Below are positions 1 to 6,110 of a stretch of 6,316 nt of DNA, piece after piece. Made by a program: the position numbers and the translations under genes. How positions within the stretch are numbered: position 1 is the first letter of the stretch; every line of letters begins with the position of its first letter. Under the pieces are notes generated by a model that made no database searches, was not told where the DNA came from, and saw only the letters and a program-made list of their open reading frames with translations. Source of the DNA: an uncultured Bacillota bacterium (GTDB taxonomy: Bacteria; Bacillota_I; Bacilli_A; RF39; UBA660); NCBI GenBank assembly GCA_948466105.1, contig CAOJZR010000038.1:1-6316 (forward strand), read 5' to 3'.

Positions 1-549
1 ATTTAAGATTTGTAATGCACGTGAAGATGCATTAAATTCAACAGGTAAAGTTACTAATTGAAAAAACAACGTTGCTAATACCATAATAATACCTATTTTT
101 AAATAACTTGTTAAACTTATCAAAATAGAAAAACCAGCCACTAAATAACCCATATAGGTAATAAAATTAACAATAGGCACAATAGCGCTTCTAAAGTTAA
201 ATAAAGCATAGCCCTCTTTATCTTGAATAGCATGACCAACTTCATGCGCAGCCACACTAATAGAAGCTATACTAGTGTCATGAAACACACTAGTTGAAAG
301 TCTAATAACTTTACGTTGTGGATCATAATGATCTGTTAAATTGCCTTTTACCTCTACAATATGAATGTCATTTAGATTGTAAGCATCAAGAATTTTTCTA
401 GCCACTTCTTGACCAGATAATTGATGACTATTATCTATACTACGATATTTATTATAACTTGCTGTAATTCTAAGTTGAGCAATCAAAACAATAATAAACC
501 CAACAATAGCTAAGATAACTGTTAAAAAATTTTCAAGTCCATATAACAA
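1..549 (-). CDS. YugP-family neutral zinc metallopeptidase, membrane protein (C-terminus beyond window)
   Basis: Partial gene of 183 codons with the 3' end off the left edge; TTG start at 549-547. The translation reads MLYGLENFLTVILAIVGF and onward. A hydrophobic segment lies at about residues 9-25. The zinc-protease motif HEVGHAIQD is at 102-110, where the two His of HEVGH would bind zinc and its Glu would act as the catalytic base. Hydrophobic stretches follow at about 122-146 and 150-170. LPVEFNASSRAL at 168-179 carries the Glu that should be the third zinc ligand. This order is that of the Bacillus YugP family (putative neutral zinc metallopeptidase), usually near 225-230 residues, so about 45 are missing. 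Its substrate is not established; the active site is expected at the membrane. TTG is chosen because no ATG lies near and AAGGAAGTGA sits 7 nt upstream. The 4-nt gap after cysS suggests co-transcription and translational coupling. Confidence 0.93.
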   Translation of the reverse strand, partial: MLYGLENFLTVILAIVGFIIVLIAQLRITASYNKYRSIDNSHQLSGQEVARKILDAYNLNDIHIVEVKGNLTDHYDPQRKVIRLSTSVFHDTSIASISVAAHEVGHAIQDKEGYALFNFRSAIVPIVNFITYMGYLVAGFSILISLTSYLKIGIIMVLATLFFQLVTLPVEFNASSRALQILN

Positions 550-553
550 TATA

Positions 554-563
554 TCACTTCCTT
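554..563 (-). promoter_or_regulatory. Ribosome binding site that fixes the TTG start of the YugP-family gene
   Basis: Read on the minus strand the site is AAGGAAGTGA, one mismatch from the extended Bacillota Shine-Dalgarno sequence AAGGAGGTGA. The gap from GGAAG to the TTG at 549-547 is 7 nt. The site lies within the last codons and stop codon of cysS, so ribosomes finishing cysS could reinitiate here. Confidence 0.75.
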
Positions 564-1951
564 ATTTCAAATTCTGTTGTTTCTTTTGTATCTTTTATAT
601 AAATATGTTGTGCTTCTAATTCTTCTCTTATTTTATCTGCCAAAGCATAATCCTTATTTTCCTTAGCTATTTTTCTTTCAGCAAGCTTTGCCTTAATATA
701 AGCATTTAAATCATCATCAATCTCTACTTCATCTAATAACCCAAGTGATAAAACCTCATCCATTTTTAAAATTATTTGCAGTTTAGTATTATTATTAACA
801 CTATCTTTTAAAACATCATACAAAATAGTTAAAGCAGATGAAGTATTTAAATCATTTGCTAGTGCGGCTGTGAAACTATCAATATACTGTTTATATATAT
901 TACTATCTAGTAAACCAGTATTATTATTCTTAATTTCCTTTACTTTATTCTTCAATTTTAGATAAGCATTTTGAGCATGATTTAGTGCTTTTTCTGTAAA
1001 TACTAACTGTTTACGATAATGACTCTGTAAACAAAACAAACGATAAACAAGCGGATTATAACCTTTAGTTTCTAATGAAGCTAAGGTTAAAAAAGTGCCT
1101 TTTGATTTACTCATTTTACCAGTTTGATCATTCAAAAATTCCATATGCACCCAATAGTTACACCATTTATGATTCACAAAACATTCACTTTGAGCTATCT
1201 CATTAGTATGATGTGGGAAAACAGCGTCAATCGCACCACAATGAATGTCCAATTTTTCACCTAAATTTTTCAAAGCAATTGCTGAACATTCAATATGCCA
1301 GCCTGGATATCCCAGCCCAAAAGGTGAATCCCATTTTAATTCTTGATTATCAAATTTAGAATTAGTAAACCATAGCCCAAAGTCAAAGGGATTTCTTTTA
1401 TTATTATCAACTTCAACATTTTCTCTTACAGCAATTGACAAATCATTTTGGTTCAATCCAGATAACTTATAATAATCTTGATACTTTGATGTATCAAAAT
1501 AGACATTCCCATTACTTAAATAAGCAATATCTTTTTGAATTAAATCCTCAATTATTTTTATATATTCTTGGATATTATCTGTTGCTTTAGAAATAATTTC
1601 TGGTTTTTTTATATTTAACTTAGCTAAATCTTGCATAAATGCATCAGTATAAAATTCCGCAATTTGTAAAGCCGATTTTTGTTCCTTTTGTGCTGCCACT
1701 TGCATTTTATCATCGCCATCATCACCATCACCTACTAAGTGGCCAACATCAGTTATATTCATACATCTTTTAACATTATAGCCTAATAAAATAAGTGTTT
1801 TTTCTAAAATATCCTCTGATATATAAGTCCTTAAATTACCTATATGTGCATAATTGTAAACAGTTGGACCACAAGTATACATTGTCACACATTCATTATT
1901 ATTTGGAATAAATTCTTCTATTTTCTTATTTAAAGTATTATATATTCTCAT
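554..1951 (-). CDS. cysS: Cysteinyl-tRNA synthetase
   Basis: Complete 465-residue class I aminoacyl-tRNA synthetase that charges tRNA-Cys with cysteine using ATP in the cytosol; the length is normal for the bacterial enzyme. TCGPTVYNYAHIGN (26-39) holds the first zinc ligand Cys27 and the HIGH signature as HIGN (36-39). MNITDVGH is at 64-71. GWHIECSAIA (218-227) holds Cys222. PHHTNEIAQSE (246-256) holds His247 and Glu251, which complete the zinc site used to select cysteine. KMSKS (279-283) is the second ATP-binding signature. The C-terminus has the helical anticodon-binding domain, with the family-typical pattern KDYALADKIREEL followed by IYIKDT. ATG is preceded by AGGGAG at 8 nt. A YugP-family gene follows after 4 nt. 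No T-box leader is seen. All key residues are present, so it should be functional. Confidence 0.98.
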   Translation of the reverse strand: MRIYNTLNKKIEEFIPNNNECVTMYTCGPTVYNYAHIGNLRTYISEDILEKTLILLGYNVKRCMNITDVGHLVGDGDDGDDKMQVAAQKEQKSALQIAEFYTDAFMQDLAKLNIKKPEIISKATDNIQEYIKIIEDLIQKDIAYLSNGNVYFDTSKYQDYYKLSGLNQNDLSIAVRENVEVDNNKRNPFDFGLWFTNSKFDNQELKWDSPFGLGYPGWHIECSAIALKNLGEKLDIHCGAIDAVFPHHTNEIAQSECFVNHKWCNYWVHMEFLNDQTGKMSKSKGTFLTLASLETKGYNPLVYRLFCLQSHYRKQLVFTEKALNHAQNAYLKLKNKVKEIKNNNTGLLDSNIYKQYIDSFTAALANDLNTSSALTILYDVLKDSVNNNTKLQIILKMDEVLSLGLLDEVEIDDDLNAYIKAKLAERKIAKENKDYALADKIREELEAQHIYIKDTKETTEFEIRK

Positions 1952-1970
1952 TTTATCTACTCCCTATTTA

Positions 1971-2017
1971 ATTATATCATTTATAGATAGTATATGCAAA
2001 TGAGTTATCTTTGCCTA
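1971..2017 (-). promoter_or_regulatory. Candidate cysS promoter(s), sigma-A type
   Basis: Two overlapping candidates are visible on the minus strand. One has -35 TAGGCA (2017-2012), a 17-bp spacer and -10 TATACT (1994-1989); it would start transcription near 1982 and give a leader of about 30 nt. The other has -35 TTGCAT (1999-1994), a 17-bp spacer and a perfect -10 TATAAT (1976-1971), but it would start inside the Shine-Dalgarno site AGGGAG (1965-1960). The first is more plausible as the source of a normal leader. The sequence alone does not decide between them. Confidence 0.5.
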
Positions 2018-2028
2018 ATTAACATCAA

Positions 2029-2052
2029 AAAAAAGCTTAATTAAGCTTTTTT
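2029..2052 (-). terminator. Second hairpin terminator, perfect 24-bp palindrome
   Basis: The sequence is an exact palindrome: AAAAAAGCTT, loop AATT, then AAGCTTTTTT. Minus-strand RNA would form a 10-bp stem followed by a run of eight U in total. It lies about 35 bp beyond the hairpin at 2088-2111 and just before the cysS promoter, so it can act as a back-up stop that insulates cysS. Being symmetrical, it could also work on the plus strand. The stem has only two G-C pairs. Confidence 0.65.
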
Positions 2053-2087
2053 ACATCTATCTTAAAATTTAATTAATCCCTCAAAAT

Positions 2088-2111
2088 AAAAAGGAATAAA
2101 TTATTCCCTTT
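2088..2111 (-). terminator. Rho-independent terminator of the lipoprotein gene
   Basis: On the minus strand a stem AAAGGGAATA, a 3-nt loop ATT and TATTCCTTTT fold into a 10-bp stem with one G-U wobble. The stem runs into TTTTT, then A and TTTT. It begins 15 nt after the TAA stop of the lipoprotein gene. Only three pairs hold a G, typical of terminators in very AT-rich genomes. Confidence 0.75.
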
Positions 2112-2126
2112 AATTTTTATAAGCTT

Positions 2127-3320
2127 TTATTTTACTTTTACTTTATCTTTATTCACAACACAACCATTAATAGCAGATACAATAGGTGCTGAAGAATCAT
2201 CACACATCTTTTGAAGAGAAGCAACTAAATCATCTAAATTAGCTTGACCTCTTTCTTCTTCGCTTAATATCTTATCAGACATATCACCAATTAAAGCATC
2301 AATACTTTGAACTTTAGATGCACCAAGTGCAACAATCATTTTCATATATAAATGATCTGTTACAAAAACTGTTGAATAATCCAAATCTGAACGTTTTAAA
2401 GCAAAATTAGCATTATCAAATGAATACATGTAATCAACTATACTACCAAATATAACTTCTGCTTCTTTACTATCAGCCTTAATCATATCTGACAATGCAT
2501 TTTCAAATTTAAGACAATATTCTCTATCATGATCTTTATTAAATAATTTATTTACACTAACAACTTGACCATCAATGGCTTTATTATTAACAATATCAAC
2601 AAGACAATAAAAATCACTCACAATTTGATTAGCTAAATCTAAATCATTTTCTTCACTTCGTATTGTAGCTCTTTGAATGTAATCATTAGCTAAAACATTA
2701 TCCATGTTATTCATATTAGCAATATATTGTGTTGCTTCTACAAAAGGTATAATTTCTTCTCTTGAAGAAGTAACCTCTACTGTATTAATTAAATAATCTA
2801 CATATTCCTCAGTATTTTTATCAAATACTTCTTTACTAAGAACATTAACTTCCACTTCTTCATTAGTATCTATAGTCTCTTCTTCAATACTATTATCATT
2901 ATCTACAGCTTCATCTCCAAAACTACTTTCATTTGCTTCTAGATAGTTATAGATGGCTTCACAAGCAATTAGATTATCATAATTAGATAACACATCTTGC
3001 TCATAAAAACTTAAAGCATCATAAGCTTTTCTTGCTTGTTCGATATCCTCTTTTGAATCCAAAGTAATATCATTTCTATCAAGCTTATCAATTAATTCTT
3101 CAGCATTTAATATATTTTGTTCATTAATTTCTATACTATCAGGTGTTTCAACGTCTTGTTCATAGCCCTGTTGTACATCTTCATCAATCTTATCTTTAGA
3201 AGAACATGCTGCTAAAAAAGGAAGACTACCACTTAACACACCTAAAATAATAAACTTTTTAAACTTACGAACTAACTTGTAATGTCTTTCTTTTTTTTCT
3301 GTAATATTAATATTATTCAT
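2127..3320 (-). CDS. Surface lipoprotein with one 'TLDS...AR.AYDAL' helical module; function unknown
   Basis: 397 residues from the ATG at 3320-3318. The N-terminus is long and basic (about 22 residues), followed by a hydrophobic core at 23-38 and the lipobox FLAAC with Cys39, so signal peptidase II processing and a lipid anchor on the outer membrane face are expected. Acidic linkers lie at 44-63 and 130-160. Between them, at about 73-127, is one copy of a short helical module with TLDSKEDIEQARKAYDAL and later NYDNLIACEAIYNYLE, a pattern often repeated in stalks of Gram-positive surface proteins. The C-terminal part (165-397) is mostly predicted helix and matches no family I recognise; it holds Cys239, 269, 373 and 387. 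A 14-codon longer reading frame opens at GTG 3362-3360, but that codon lies inside the promoter, while AAGGGGG precedes ATG 3320 by 9 nt. Two terminators follow. The location is secure; the role is unknown. Confidence 0.9.
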   Translation of the reverse strand: MNNINITEKKERHYKLVRKFKKFIILGVLSGSLPFLAACSSKDKIDEDVQQGYEQDVETPDSIEINEQNILNAEELIDKLDRNDITLDSKEDIEQARKAYDALSFYEQDVLSNYDNLIACEAIYNYLEANESSFGDEAVDNDNSIEEETIDTNEEVEVNVLSKEVFDKNTEEYVDYLINTVEVTSSREEIIPFVEATQYIANMNNMDNVLANDYIQRATIRSEENDLDLANQIVSDFYCLVDIVNNKAIDGQVVSVNKLFNKDHDREYCLKFENALSDMIKADSKEAEVIFGSIVDYMYSFDNANFALKRSDLDYSTVFVTDHLYMKMIVALGASKVQSIDALIGDMSDKILSEEERGQANLDDLVASLQKMCDDSSAPIVSAINGCVVNKDKVKVK

Positions 3321-3329
3321 ATATAAATT

Positions 3330-3336
3330 CCCCCTT
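3330..3336 (-). promoter_or_regulatory. Ribosome binding site that fixes the lipoprotein start
   Basis: AAGGGGG on the minus strand stands 9 nt before ATG 3320-3318. It supports this ATG over the upstream in-frame GTG at 3362, which has no comparable site. Confidence 0.75.
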
Positions 3337-3352
3337 CTTAGAAATCGGAAAT

Positions 3353-3381
3353 ATAATACCACTAATTTTAAAACTTGTCAA
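3353..3381 (-). promoter_or_regulatory. Strong sigma-A promoter of the lipoprotein gene
   Basis: The minus strand reads a perfect -35 TTGACA (3381-3376), a 17-bp spacer and -10 TATTAT (3358-3353). The -10 is preceded by TGG, which gives the extended -10 TGn motif. Transcription would start near 3346, leaving a leader of about 25 nt with the Shine-Dalgarno site. The -35 box lies 2 bp past the stop codon of the preceding gene. By consensus match it is the best promoter in the window, which implies that the lipoprotein is made independently of, and perhaps more than, the upstream genes. Confidence 0.8.
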
Positions 3382-3383
3382 AT

Positions 3384-4145
3384 TTATAAAATAAATTTTT
3401 TATCTTCTTGATTAATATTCCAATAATTAAGAATATCATCATTTTGTTGTATTTTTAATTCTATAAAAGTCTGCGCTAAAACTATTACTTTATCATTAGA
3501 TATATTAACCATTTTATTTTTAATTCTATATTCTATAATATAATCAATGAACTCTTTAAGATAATAAAAGCGTCCAAAATCTATGCATTGTAAAAGTCGC
3601 TCTGTATCACAATCAACTTTATAAAAAGAAATGCCATGTTTTGTCTTAAACCTATCATAAGACAAAACTAATATTTTATTAGCTGCAATTAACTTTTTCA
3701 ACTCACTTGGATAAGTATCAATATATAAATCACTCTTTGCACTTTCACAAACAAGTAAACCTATCTCTTTTGTTACTTCATATTCCCGAGTTATCAAAGG
3801 ATCTTTTTTTATTATTGTTCGATAATTTGCACAATGATATACATATTTTTCATCCTCAAAAAAAGTTAATAAATTAGCTAATATTGTTCCAATTAGAGCT
3901 TCATCAAAACAGCAACATTTTTCAACAAAATCACAATATTCTTGAATCTGTTCTTTAAATATATTTATCTTTTTTTGAGCTAATGAAATGGAATTATTAT
4001 ATTTGCTTCTTATAGCATCTTCTGCACTAGATATTTCTCGAGTCATTTTTTTATATAATACATCTCTACCTTTTTCTTGGACTTTTAAATCCTCATTTAA
4101 TTTAGCTAATTCCTCTAAATAATAACCAAAATTATCTAAATTCAT
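3384..4145 (-). CDS. Hypothetical 253-residue protein with N-terminal coiled coil
   Basis: I do not recognise this family. Residues about 8-70 are rich in Leu, Glu, Lys and Gln in heptad-like spacing, which suggests a long helix or coiled coil. Next comes a cysteine cluster, C71 and CCC at 77-79 (EKCCCFDEA), then scattered Cys105, 133, 179 and 187. The rest is a mixed helix and strand pattern with many Tyr, Phe and Ile, such as KILVLSYDRF and GRFYYLKEFIDYIIEYR. There is no signal peptide, membrane segment or known catalytic signature, so a cytosolic protein is likely. ATG 4145 has only a weak AGG site 7 nt upstream, and the previous gene ends 15 nt before, so translation may depend on that gene. 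No terminator lies between it and the lipoprotein gene. A genuine gene is likely because the frame is long, uninterrupted and tightly packed with its neighbours. Confidence 0.8.
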   Translation of the reverse strand: MNLDNFGYYLEELAKLNEDLKVQEKGRDVLYKKMTREISSAEDAIRSKYNNSISLAQKKINIFKEQIQEYCDFVEKCCCFDEALIGTILANLLTFFEDEKYVYHCANYRTIIKKDPLITREYEVTKEIGLLVCESAKSDLYIDTYPSELKKLIAANKILVLSYDRFKTKHGISFYKVDCDTERLLQCIDFGRFYYLKEFIDYIIEYRIKNKMVNISNDKVIVLAQTFIELKIQQNDDILNYWNINQEDKKFIL

Positions 4146-4160
4146 ATTTAAACCTACACT

Positions 4161-4997
4161 TTATAACTGACCAATACTTTTTACCTTTATTTCAGATTTC
4201 ATAGAATGTGAGTAATACTCTATTACTTCTTCATAAGTAAGTGGTGTACATATTCGAAGTCCAGTCACTTTCATAGAAAAACTATCTTTAACAAAAGGTA
4301 TCTTAGATATTTTATCACCTTCTAAACAAACATTTTGATTATGTTTAGAATCCATTATTATAGTTTTTTGTTCAGCTAAATCATTTACCATTAAATAATT
4401 AAACATATGGCATGGTGCTATAGCAAATGCATTTCGTTCTGAAAGCTGCCCATCTGTTTTTATTTGTTCTTGCATAAGCTCAAATTGTTTTTCAGAAATA
4501 GTACAGACAAAAAAATTTTGATCTTTAACAAGTGCAATAAAATCATATAACGACATATTAACAATAACATCTTGCTCAATATTAGTAACAATAATAGATT
4601 TTTCTTTACTAGAACAGCTTAAAGAAGTATGAGCTTCAATTTGATCTTCTAATTCTTTACAAAGTCTACTAATATCATATAAATCATATTGTTTATTAAT
4701 TCTAAGTTGGCTTAATAATTGTTTATTTAATTTATTTGTTTTATTTAAACCTTCATCAAAAGTAGTAAAGACTTCATCTACTAAAGTTATAGTAGCTGTA
4801 TCAGGTTTTATTCTACACCAAGTTGCATCTACTTTCTGATAAGGAAACAGCACCTCATATCCGTTTTCTACTTTATTTACAATATAGCACTTAGAAACGA
4901 TATAAGCTACTAAATCATCATTAATTTCACTAGTTAAAGTTCCATTACATACATAAAGTGGCATAATGGCATACTTAACATCATAGTCTTTTGACAT
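4161..4997 (-). CDS. Hypothetical 278-residue cytosolic protein
   Basis: I do not recognise this family. From ATG 4997-4995 the protein begins MSKDYDVKYAIMPLYVCNG. An N-terminal alpha/beta-looking part (about 1-80) includes YIVSKCYIVNK and GYEVLFPYQKVDATWCRIK. A charged helical stretch runs from about 81 to 122, with many Leu, Asn and Lys. A second part (about 133-278) includes SIIVTNIEQDVIVNMSL and FAIAPCHMFNYLMVND. There is no signal peptide, membrane helix or clear catalytic motif. An in-frame TTG six codons upstream (5015) is rejected because AGGGGGA lies 7 nt before ATG 4997 and overlaps those extra codons. A promoter with extended -10 sits just upstream. It is first in a two-gene unit with the coiled-coil gene 15 nt downstream, so the two products may act together; that is inference from spacing only. 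Confidence 0.82.
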   Translation of the reverse strand: MSKDYDVKYAIMPLYVCNGTLTSEINDDLVAYIVSKCYIVNKVENGYEVLFPYQKVDATWCRIKPDTATITLVDEVFTTFDEGLNKTNKLNKQLLSQLRINKQYDLYDISRLCKELEDQIEAHTSLSCSSKEKSIIVTNIEQDVIVNMSLYDFIALVKDQNFFVCTISEKQFELMQEQIKTDGQLSERNAFAIAPCHMFNYLMVNDLAEQKTIIMDSKHNQNVCLEGDKISKIPFVKDSFSMKVTGLRICTPLTYEEVIEYYSHSMKSEIKVKSIGQL

Positions 4998-5003
4998 TTT
5001 ACT

Positions 5004-5010
5004 TCCCCCT
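5004..5010 (-). promoter_or_regulatory. Ribosome binding site that fixes the start of the 278-residue protein
   Basis: AGGGGGA on the minus strand, with the G run ending 7 nt before ATG 4997-4995. It lies inside the short extension that a TTG start at 5015 would add, so the ATG is the better start. Confidence 0.7.
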
Positions 5011-5020
5011 GTCAATTGAA

Positions 5021-5050
5021 ATTATAACATATTCCTAACAATATTCGCAA
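5021..5050 (-). promoter_or_regulatory. Sigma-A promoter of the two-gene unknown unit
   Basis: On the minus strand: -35 TTGCGA (5050-5045, four of six consensus bases), an 18-bp spacer and a perfect -10 TATAAT (5026-5021) preceded by TGT, an extended -10. The start of transcription would be near 5014, leaving a very short leader of about 17 nt before ATG 4997. Confidence 0.7.
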
Positions 5051-5097
5051 TAATTAACTTTAAAATTTCAAATATGTTTTATTGTTAAAATTATCTC

Positions 5098-5135
5098 AAA
5101 AAAGCTCTTTGTTAACCAATTAAATAATAATTGGT
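5098..5135 (-). terminator. Possible weak terminator after the 181-residue gene
   Basis: On the minus strand ACCAATTA (5135-5128), a 5-nt loop and TAATTGGT (5122-5115) form an 8-bp stem. The U run (5103-5098) comes only after 11 further bases, which is far for an intrinsic terminator. Transcription from the upstream gene may therefore leak into the next unit. Confidence 0.35.
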
Positions 5136-5238
5136 ATATATTTATACTCTATTCTCTTCATCATTCATTTTTGAAATGTATCTATATAGTACTATTATTA
5201 TATGTTTTTCTTTTTTAAACATGTTAAATAGTCAAAAA

Positions 5239-5784
5239 CTATCTAAAATTTCTCAATTTAGCTAATACTAACTGTCTACCTAGACTTTCACTTTGTAACA
5301 CTTCATAATTCTCTTCATTAGCACTACTAATGCTTGTCATAGTAAAAGTTGCCTTAGGACGTAACAAATATAAATCATTTCCATTACCACTATCAAATAC
5401 TTTTCTTATTAATTTTGCATCACTATATTTTAAATTAATGTGATTAGTAAATAACAAAATTGCTTCTTCTTTTAAGTGGATTTTTTCATAGTTGCCAAAA
5501 AGACTAACTACATTTTTCAATTCTTCTTTTAATTTTCTATCCTCAATTAAATTAAGCATTAAAAAGTTTTTGCTTTTTCCATCAACAAGTTCAATACTCT
5601 TTACATACATTTCAAAAGTCTTTAGCCTTTGCAGTACATAATGTGCTTTTTTACAATGCAAATCATCTGTATAAATTTTACCAAAACCTTCATCACCTAT
5701 ATCATATTGACCATTAACAAACTCAATATAATCTTTTATTTTTATTCTATTATAATTAGCTAACGCATTATATATTTTTAACAT
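5239..5784 (-). CDS. Hypothetical 181-residue protein
   Basis: I do not recognise this family. From ATG 5784-5782 the protein starts MLKIYNALANYNRIKIKDYI. It is Lys- and Asp/Glu-rich and has no signal peptide, membrane segment or long coiled coil. Recognisable stretches are GQYDIGDEGFGKIYTDDLHCKKAHYVLQ cut here to DIGDEGFGKIYTDDLHC (28-44), KNFLMLNLIEDRKLKEELK (72-90), a hydrophobic EEAILLFTNHINLKY (106-120) and a basic C-terminus. No catalytic motif is evident. A GTG at 5793, three codons upstream, is in frame but falls in the Shine-Dalgarno site GAGGTG (5796-5791), so the ATG is preferred. It has its own promoter, and 241 bp separate it from the next minus-strand gene, so it is a single-gene unit or weakly linked to what follows. 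It is divergent from the collagen-like gene. Confidence 0.78.
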   Translation of the reverse strand: MLKIYNALANYNRIKIKDYIEFVNGQYDIGDEGFGKIYTDDLHCKKAHYVLQRLKTFEMYVKSIELVDGKSKNFLMLNLIEDRKLKEELKNVVSLFGNYEKIHLKEEAILLFTNHINLKYSDAKLIRKVFDSGNGNDLYLLRPKATFTMTSISSANEENYEVLQSESLGRQLVLAKLRNFR

Positions 5785-5790
5785 TACTTT

Positions 5791-5835
5791 CACCTCAATA
5801 TCACATAATATACAACATTTTTTAATTAAAGTAAA
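5791..5835 (-). promoter_or_regulatory. Promoter and ribosome binding site of the 181-residue gene
   Basis: The minus strand shows -35 TTTACT (5835-5830, four of six bases), a 17-bp spacer and -10 TATATT (5812-5807, five of six). Transcription would start near 5800. GAGGTG (5796-5791) is the Shine-Dalgarno site for ATG 5784, with 8 nt between GAGG and the ATG. In such AT-rich sequence chance matches are common, so the promoter call is moderate while the ribosome site is firm. Confidence 0.5.
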
Positions 5836-6061
5836 ATTATTTTTACTGAAATTATTTTCTTATATACTTTTATAATATTCTCTTTACTCTTTAAACATAA
5901 CTTTTATCTATTAAATTAAATTTATTAGATTGTAACCATAATCATTATAAAAGTATTGAATACAAAAGCGTTAGTATTAAAATGATTCAACTTAAAAAAT
6001 CATTAAATGGCTGAAACTTAAATAGAGATTAATCTTTTTTCATTTCTAAGATAATTTCATT
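5836..6061. other. Divergent intergenic region with small inverted repeats
   Basis: This core of the region between the 181-residue gene and the collagen-like gene has no supported gene. It holds GTATTGAATAC (5953-5963), a perfect inverted repeat around one base, with GTATT again at 5974-5978. It also holds AATGATT/AATCATT (5981-5987 and 5998-6004), a 7-bp stem with a 10-nt loop, and the palindrome AGATTAATCT (6026-6035) followed by Ts. These could be regulator sites or a leader structure, but the base composition makes such matches likely by chance. Confidence 0.4.
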
Positions 6062-6089
6062 ACAAGATTATTTTAGCATTCATAAACTA
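6062..6089 (+). promoter_or_regulatory. Possible sigma-K-type (sporulation) promoter of the collagen-like gene
   Basis: AC (6062-6063), a 17-bp spacer and CATAAACTA (6081-6089) match the known Bacillus sigma-K pattern AC-N16/17-CATANNNTA. The -10 lies about 21 bp before the ATG, leaving room for a short leader with AAAGGAG. No comparable sigma-A promoter stands at this distance. The consensus has few fixed bases, so this is a hypothesis. Confidence 0.35.
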
Positions 6090-6097
6090 ATATATAG

Positions 6098-6104
6098 AAA
6101 GGAG
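6098..6104 (+). promoter_or_regulatory. Ribosome binding site of the collagen-like gene
   Basis: AAAGGAG on the plus strand, 6 nt before ATG 6111-6113. A strong site that fixes the start of the only plus-strand gene. Confidence 0.85.
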
Positions 6105-6110
6105 ATTATT

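Larger units (their letters stand above)
5016..5238. other. AT-rich intergenic region between two unknown genes
   Basis: The 223 bp contain the promoter of the 278-residue gene and a weak hairpin at 5115-5135. There is also a 6-bp inverted repeat ATGTTT/AAACAT (5202-5207 and 5217-5222) around a T-rich loop, close to the palindrome AACATGTT (5218-5225). I see no small open reading frame with a ribosome binding site and no RNA gene. Confidence 0.5.

Noticed and set aside
554..1951. Mycoplasma-type code with TGA as tryptophan, suggested by the low GC
   Set aside because: Tryptophans are TGG, for instance in GYPGWHIE, and TGA is the cysS stop directly before the next gene's start.
1952..2126. 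T-box riboswitch upstream of cysS, as in many Bacillota
   Set aside because: The space is short and filled with two terminators and a promoter, and no T-box sequence of the AGGGTGG type is visible.
3321..3362. Longer lipoprotein reading frame starting at GTG 3362
   Set aside because: The GTG overlaps the spacer of a strong promoter and lies upstream of the expected transcription start near 3346; the ATG at 3320 has a clear ribosome binding site.
4998..5015. TTG start six codons upstream for the 278-residue protein
   Set aside because: The extra codons contain the ribosome binding site AGGGGGA for the ATG at 4997.
5785..5793. GTG start three codons upstream for the 181-residue protein
   Set aside because: The GTG overlaps the Shine-Dalgarno site GAGGTG, which is correctly placed for the ATG at 5784.
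6026..6041. AGATTAATCT followed by Ts as a plus-strand terminator
   Set aside because: No plus-strand gene precedes it, and the palindrome leaves only a 3-bp stem once a loop is allowed.
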